In this document: piece by piece, positions 56,880 to 64,000 of the stretch | How positions within the stretch are numbered: the first letter of the stretch is position 1 | Layout: every line of letters begins with the position of its first letter | Source of the DNA: Mesostigma viride | Taxonomy: Eukaryota; Streptophyta; Mesostigmatophyceae; Mesostigmatales; Mesostigmataceae | DNA length: 64,000 nt | Direction of reading: 5' to 3' | NCBI GenBank assembly: GCA_009746045.1 | Contig: RPFO01000329.1 | Location: 124,001-188,000 of the forward strand | The notes under the pieces: model-generated | Databases searched by the model: none | What the model was told of the DNA's origin: nothing | Seen by the model: only the letters and a program-made list of their open reading frames with translations | Translations under genes and position numbers: made by a program

Positions 56880-59800
56880 ATGGGAGCCTGAATCCTCATC
56901 ATTTTTTTTTCTTTGACATCCATGTACATACGTAGGCCAGCCATGATGACACCAATGGAGCCTGAATCCTCATCATTAATTACATACATAAATGCCAACC
57001 ATGTACATACACGGGCAATGATGACACCAATGGAGCCTGAATCCTCATCATTAATTACATAAATGGCAACCATGTACATACACGGGCAATGATGACACCA
57101 TGGGAGCCTGAATCCTCATCATTTTTTTTTTCTTTGACATCCATGTACATACGTAGGCCAGCCATGATGACACCAATGGAGCCTGAATCCTCATCATTAA
57201 TTACATACATGCCATCCATGTACGTAGACAAGCCATGATGACCCCATGGGAGCCTGAATCCTCATCATTAATTACATACATGCCATCCATGTACGTAGAC
57301 AGGCCATGATGACACCATGGGAGCCTGAATCCTCATCATTTACTATTCCTTGACATCCATGTACGTAGGCCAGCCATGGAGACACCATGGGAGCCTGAAT
57401 CCTCCTCATTAATTACATAAATGCCAACCATGTACGTAGACAAGCCATGATGACCCCATGGGAGCCTGAATCCTCATCATTAATTACATAAATGCCATCC
57501 ATGTACGTAGACGGGCCATGATGACACCATGGGAGCCTGAATCCTCATCATTTACTATTCCTTGACATCCATGTACGTAGGCCAGCCATGGAGACACCAT
57601 GGGAGCCTGAATCCTCCTCATTAATTACATAAATGCCAACCATGTATGTAGACAAGCCATGATGACCCCATGGGAGCCTGAATCCTCATCATTAATTACA
57701 TAAATGCCATCCATGTAAGTAGACGGGCCATGATGACACCATGGGAGCCTGAATCCTCCTCATTAATTACATAAATGCCAACCATGTACGTAGACAAGCC
57801 ATGATGACACCATGGGAGCCTGAATCCTCATCATTAATTACATAAATGCCATCCATGTACGTAGACGGGCCATGATGACACCATGGGAGCCTGAATCCTC
57901 ATCATTAATTACATAAATGCCATTCATGTACGTAGGCCAGCCATGGAGACACCATGGGAGCCTGAATCCTCATCATTAATTACATACATGCCAACAATGT
58001 AGGTAGACAAGCCATGATGACACCATGGGAGCCTGAATCCTCATCATTTATTTTATGAGACATCCATGTACGTAGGCCAGCCATGATGACACCATGGGAG
58101 CCTGAATCCTCATCATTTCTTTTTCTTTGACATCCATGTACGTAGGCCAGCCATGATGACACCATGGGAGCCTGAATCCTCCTCATTAATTACATACATG
58201 CCATCCATGTACGTACACGGGCCATGATGACACCATGGGAGCCTGAATCCTCATCATTTACTATTCCTTGACATCCATGTACGTAGGCCAGCCATGGAGA
58301 CACCATGGGAGCCTGAATCCTCATCATTAATTACATAAATGCCAACCATGTACGTAGACAAGCCATGATGACACCATGGGAGCCTGAATCCTCCTCATTA
58401 ATTACATAAATGCCAACCATGTACGTAGACAAGCCATGATGACACCATGGGAGCCTGAATCCTCATCATTAATTACATACATGCCATCCATGTACGTAGA
58501 CAGGCCATGATGACACCATGGGAGCCTGAATCCTCATCATTTACTATTCCTTGACATCCATGTACGTAGGCCAGCCATGGAGACACCATGGGAGCCTGAA
58601 TCCTCCTCATTAATTACATAAATGCCAACCATGTACGTAGACAAGCCATGATGACCCCATGGGAGCCTGAATCCTCATCATTAATTACATAAATGCCATC
58701 CATGTACGTAGACGGGCCATGATGACACCATGGGAGCCTGAATCCTTATCATTTACTATTCCTTGACATCCATGTACGTAGGCCAGCCATGGAGACACCA
58801 TGGGAGCCTGAATCCTCATCATTAATTACATAAATGCCAACCATGTACGTAGACAAGCCATGATGACACCATGGGAGCCTGAATCCTCCTCATTAATTAC
58901 ATAAATGCCAACCATGTACGTAGACAAGCCATGATGACACCATGGGAGCCTGAATCCTCATCATTAATTACATACATGCCATCCATGTACGTAGACAGGC
59001 CATGATGACACCATGGGAGCCTGAATCCTCATCATTTACTATTCCTTGACATCCATGTACGTAGGCCAGCCATGATGACACCAATGGAGCCTGAATCCTC
59101 CTCGTTAATTACATAAATGCCAACCATGTACGTAGACAAGCCATGATGACCCCATGGGAGCCTGAATCCTCATCATTTACTATTCCTTGACATCCATGTA
59201 CGTAGACGGGCCATGATGACACCATGGGAGCCTGAATCCTCCTCGTTAATTACATAAATGCCAACCATGTACGTAGACAAGCCATGATGACCCCATGGGA
59301 GCCTGAATCCTCATCATTTACTATTCCTTGACATCCATGTACGTAGACGGGCCATGATGACACCATGGGAGCCTGAATCCTCATCATTTACTATTCCTTG
59401 ACATCCATGTACGTAGGCCAGCCATGATGACACCAATGGAGCCTGAATCCTCTTCATTTTCTTAATGAGAGGATTCAGGTGACATAAATGCCAACCATGT
59501 AGGTAGACAAGCCATGATGACACCATGGGAGCCTGAATCCTCATCATTTACTATTCCTTGACATCCATGTACGTAGGCCAGCCATGGAGACACCATGGGA
59601 GCCTGAATCCTCCTCATTAATTACATAAATGCCAACCATGTACGTAGACAAGCCATGATGACCCCATGGGAGCCTGAATCCTCATCATTAATTACATAAA
59701 TGCCATCCATGTAAGTAGACGGGCCATGATGACACCATGGGAGCCTGAATCCTCCTCATTAATTACATAAATGCCAACCATGTACGTAGACAAGCCATGA

Positions 59801-62800
59801 TGACACCATGGGAGCCTGAATCCTCATCATTAATTACATAAATGCCATCCATGTACGTAGACGGGCCATGATGACACCATGGGAGCCTGAATCCTCATCA
59901 TTAATTACATAAATGCCATTCATGTACGTAGGCCAGCCATGGAGACACCATGGGAGCCTGAATCCTCATCATTAATTACATACATGCCAACAATGTAGGT
60001 AGACAAGCCATGATGACACCATGGGAGCCTGAATCCTCATCATTTATTTTATGAGACATCCATGTACGTAGGCCAGCCATGATGACACCATGGGAGCCTG
60101 AATCCTCATCATTTCTTTTTCTTTGACATCCATGTACGTAGGCCAGCCATGATGACACCATGGGAGCCTGAATCCTCCTCATTAATTACATACATGCCAT
60201 CCATGTACGTACACGGGCCATGATGACACCATGGGAGCCTGAATCCTCCTCATTTACTATTCCTTGACATCCATGTACGTAGACGGGCCATGATGACACC
60301 ATGGGAGCCTGAATCCTCATCATTTTTTTTTCTTTGACATCCATGTACATACGTAGGCCAGCCATGATGACACCAATGGAGCCTGAATCCTCATCATTAA
60401 TTACATACATAAATGCCATGATCATCAATGACCCCATGGGAGCCTGAATCCTCATCATTAAATACATAAATGCCACGGTCCATGTACGTAGACGGGCCAT
60501 GATGACACCAATGGAGCCTGAATCCTCATCATTAATTACATAAATGCCAACCATGTACATACACGGGCAATGATGACACCATGGGAGCCTGAATCCTCAT
60601 CATTAATTACATAAATGCCAACCATGTACGTAGGCCAGCCATGATGACACTATGGGAGCCTGAATCCTCATCATTAATTTCATACATGCCAACAACACGT
60701 AGACGGGCCATAATGACACCACGGGAGCCTGAATCCTCATCATTTTTTTTTCTTTGACATCCATGTACGTAGGCCAGCCATGATGACACCATGGGAGCCT
60801 GAATCCTCATCATTTTTTTTCTGAGACATCCATGTACGTAGGCCAGCCATGATGACACCATGGGAGCCTGAATCCTCATCATTAAATACATACATGCCAT
60901 CCATGTACGTAGACAGGCCATGATGACACCATGGGAGCCTGAATCCTCATCATTTACTATTCCTTGACATCCATGTACGTAGACGGGCCATGATGACACC
61001 ATGGGAGCCTGAATCCTCATCATTTTTTTTTCTTTGACATCCATGTACATACGTAGGCCAGCCATGATGACACCAATGGAGCCTGAATTCTCATCATTAA
61101 TTACATACATAAATGCCATCCATGTACGTAGACAGGCCATGACATCTGACACCATGGGAGCCTGAATCCTCATCATTTACTATTCCTTGACATCCATGTA
61201 CGTAGACGGGCCATGATGACACCATGGGAGCCTGAATCCTCATCATTTTTTTTTCTTTGACATCCATGTACATACGTAGGCCAGCCATGATGACACCAAT
61301 GGAGCCTGAATCCTCATCATTAATTACATACATAAATGCCAACCATGTACATACACGGGCAATGATGACACCAATGGAGCCTGAATCCTCATCATTAATT
61401 ACATAAATGGCAACCATGTACATACACGGGCAATGATGACACCATGGGAGCCTGAATCCTCATCATTTTTTTTTTCTTTGACATCCATGTACATACGTAG
61501 GCCAGCCATGATGACACCAATGGAGCCTGAATCCTCATCATTAATTACATACATGCCATCCATGTACGTAGACAAGCCATGATGACCCCATGGGAGCCTG
61601 AATCCTCATCATTAATTACATACATGCCATCCATGTACGTAGACAGGCCATGATGACACCATGGGAGCCTGAATCCTCATCATTTACTATTCCTTGACAT
61701 CCATGTACGTAGGCCAGCCATGGAGACACCATGGGAGCCTGAATCCTCCTCATTAATTACATAAATGCCAACCATGTACGTAGACAAGCCATGATGACCC
61801 CATGGGAGCCTGAATCCTCATCATTAATTACATAAATGCCATCCATGTACGTAGACGGGCCATGATGACACCATGGGAGCCTGAATCCTCCTCATTAATT
61901 ACATAAATGCCAACCATGTACGTAGACAAGCCATGATGACACCATGGGAGCCTGAATCCTCATCATTTACTATTCCTTGACATCCATGTACGTAGGCCAG
62001 CCATGATGACACCAATGGAGCCTGAATCCTCCTCGTTAATTACATAAATGCCAACCATGTACGTAGACAAGCCATGATGACCCCATGGGAGCCTGAATCC
62101 TCATCATTTACTATTCCTTGACATCCATGTACGTAGACGGGCCATGATGACACCATGGGAGCCTGAATCCTCATCATTTACTATTCCTTGACATCCATGT
62201 ACGTAGGCCAGCCATGATGACACCAATGGAGCCTGAATCCTCATCATTAATTACATACATAAATGCCATGATCATCAATGACCCCATGGGAGCCTGAATC
62301 CTCATCATTAAATACATAAATGCCACGGTCCATGTACGTAGACGGGCCATGATGACACCAATGGAGCCTGAATCCTCATCATTAATTACATAAATGCCAA
62401 CCATGTACATACACGGGCAATGATGACACCATGGGAGCCTGAATCCTCATCATTAATTACATAAATGCCAACCATGTACGTAGGCCAGCCATGATGACAC
62501 TATGGGAGCCTGAATCCTCATCATTAATTTCATACATGCCAACAACACGTAGACGGGCCATAATGACACCACGGGAGCCTGAATCCTCATCATTTTTTTT
62601 TCTTTGACATCCATGTACGTAGGCCAGCCATGATGACACCATGGGAGCCTGAATCCTCATCATTTTTTTTCTGAGACATCCATGTACGTAGGCCAGCCAT
62701 GATGACACCATGGGAGCCTGAATCCTCATCATTAAATACATACATGCCATCCATGTACGTAGACAGGCCATGATGACACCATGGGAGCCTGAATCCTCAT

Positions 62801-64000
62801 CATTTACTATTCCTTGACATCCATGTACGTAGACGGGCCATGATGACACCATGGGAGCCTGAATCCTCATCATTTTTTTTTCTTTGACATCCATGTACAT
62901 ACGTAGGCCAGCCATGATGACACCAATGGAGCCTGAATTCTCATCATTAATTACATACATGCCATCCATGTACGTAGACAGGCCATGACATCTGACACCA
63001 TGGGAGCCTGAATCCTCATCATTTACTATTCCTTGACATCCATGTACGTAGACGGGCCATGATGACACCATGGGAGCCTGAATCCTCATCATTTTTTTTT
63101 CTTTGACATCCATGTACATACGTAGGCCAGCCATGATGACACCAATGGAGCCTGAATCCTCATCATTAATTACATACATAAATGCCAACCATGTACATAC
63201 ACGGGCAATGATGACACCAATGGAGCCTGAATCCTCATCATTAATTACATAAATGCCAACCATGTACATACACGGGCAATGATGACACCATGGGAGCCTG
63301 AATCCTCATCATTTTTTTTTTCTTTGACATCCATGTACATACGTAGGCCAGCCATGATGACACCAATGGAGCCTGAATCCTCATCATTAATTACATACAT
63401 GCCATCCATGTACGTAGACAAGCCATGATGACACCATGGGAGCCTGAATCCTCATCATTAATTACATACATGCCATCCATGTACGTAGACAGGCCATGAT
63501 GACACCATGGGAGCCTGAATCCTCATCATTTACTATTCCTTGACATCCATGTACGTAGGCCAGCCATGGAGACACCATGGGAGCCTGAATCCTCCTCATT
63601 AATTACATAAATGCCAACCATGTACGTAGACAAGCCATGATGACCCCATGGGAGCCTGAATCCTCATCATTAATTACATAAATGCCATCCATGTACGTAG
63701 ACGGGCCATGATGACACCATGGGAGCCTGAATCCTCCTCATTAATTACATAAATGCCAACCATGTACGTAGACAAGCCATGATGACACCATGGGAGCCTG
63801 AATCCTCATCATTTACTATTCCTTGACATCCATGTACGTAGGCCAGCCATGATGACACCAATGGAGCCTGAATCCTCCTCGTTAATTACATAAATGCCAA
63901 CCATGTACGTAGACAAGCCATGATGACCCCATGGGAGCCTGAATCCTCATCATTTACTATTCCTTGACATCCATGTACGTAGACGGGCCATGATGACACC
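56880..64000. repeat. ~71-bp satellite array, right block, continues beyond window
   Basis: Same family as 43460-49390. Landmarks at 46146, 47480, 48142 and 48352 recur at 57980, 59314, 59976 and 60186, all displaced by 11,834 bp. A further shorter period (60607 with 62457, 1,850 bp) follows. The array has no unique DNA and runs off the right edge. Open frames such as minus 62457-63269 alternate between unrelated readings of the unit and are not genes. Confidence 0.95.

Overview
This is eukaryotic nuclear DNA, most likely from a flagellated green alga or a close relative. The support is GC-rich genes with many GT-AG introns, an N-terminal plastid-type presequence on an FtsH-like protein, two exons matching the ciliary protein CFAP299, and a heavy load of plant/alga-like transposable elements. 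I cannot name the species.

Layout. 1-185: decayed LINE reverse-transcriptase tail (minus). 1063-4930: three-exon FtsHi-type plastid AAA+ protein (minus) that has lost the HExxH zinc motif. It is divergent from 5847-11649, an eight-exon WIPI3/WIPI4-type PROPPIN (autophagy, plus). 11.7-15.8 kb: no gene recognised. 15.8-25.9 kb: a nest of retroelement pieces that look like ORF1-only LINE-type elements, in both orientations, plus a 678-bp long-TIR MITE and a second element with palindromic ends. 26.7-32.2 kb: five unrelated satellites or minisatellites stacked around a polyQ ORF and two CFAP299 exons. 32.2-33.8 kb: an unrecognised ORF with one frameshift. 36.05-39.4 kb: a four-exon DDE-type transposase (minus) with an array of palindromic subterminal motifs upstream (39.55-40.10 kb). 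42.4-43.2 kb: a GCATGC-rich minisatellite. 43.46-64.0 kb: a ~71-bp satellite with a 4,340-bp higher-order period, running off the right edge.

A complete, very young Copia-type LTR retrotransposon (49391-56879, two identical 378-bp LTRs, 5-bp target duplication) sits inside that satellite. The spacing of matching satellite landmarks on its two sides exceeds the 4,340-bp period by exactly the insert length (7,494 bp), which dates the insertion after the higher-order amplification. Its pol order is unusual: zinc knuckle, integrase, an aspartic-protease-like domain (DTQ instead of DTG), reverse transcriptase, RNase H. The protease-like domain after integrase, the non-TG/CA LTR ends and the lack of an obvious primer-binding site make it the most unusual unit in the window. 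The ORF1-only elements and the unnamed DDE transposon are next.

The cellular genes have no evident functional link beyond a shared divergent promoter region between the FtsHi and PROPPIN genes. Everything rests on reading the sequence; no database search was run.
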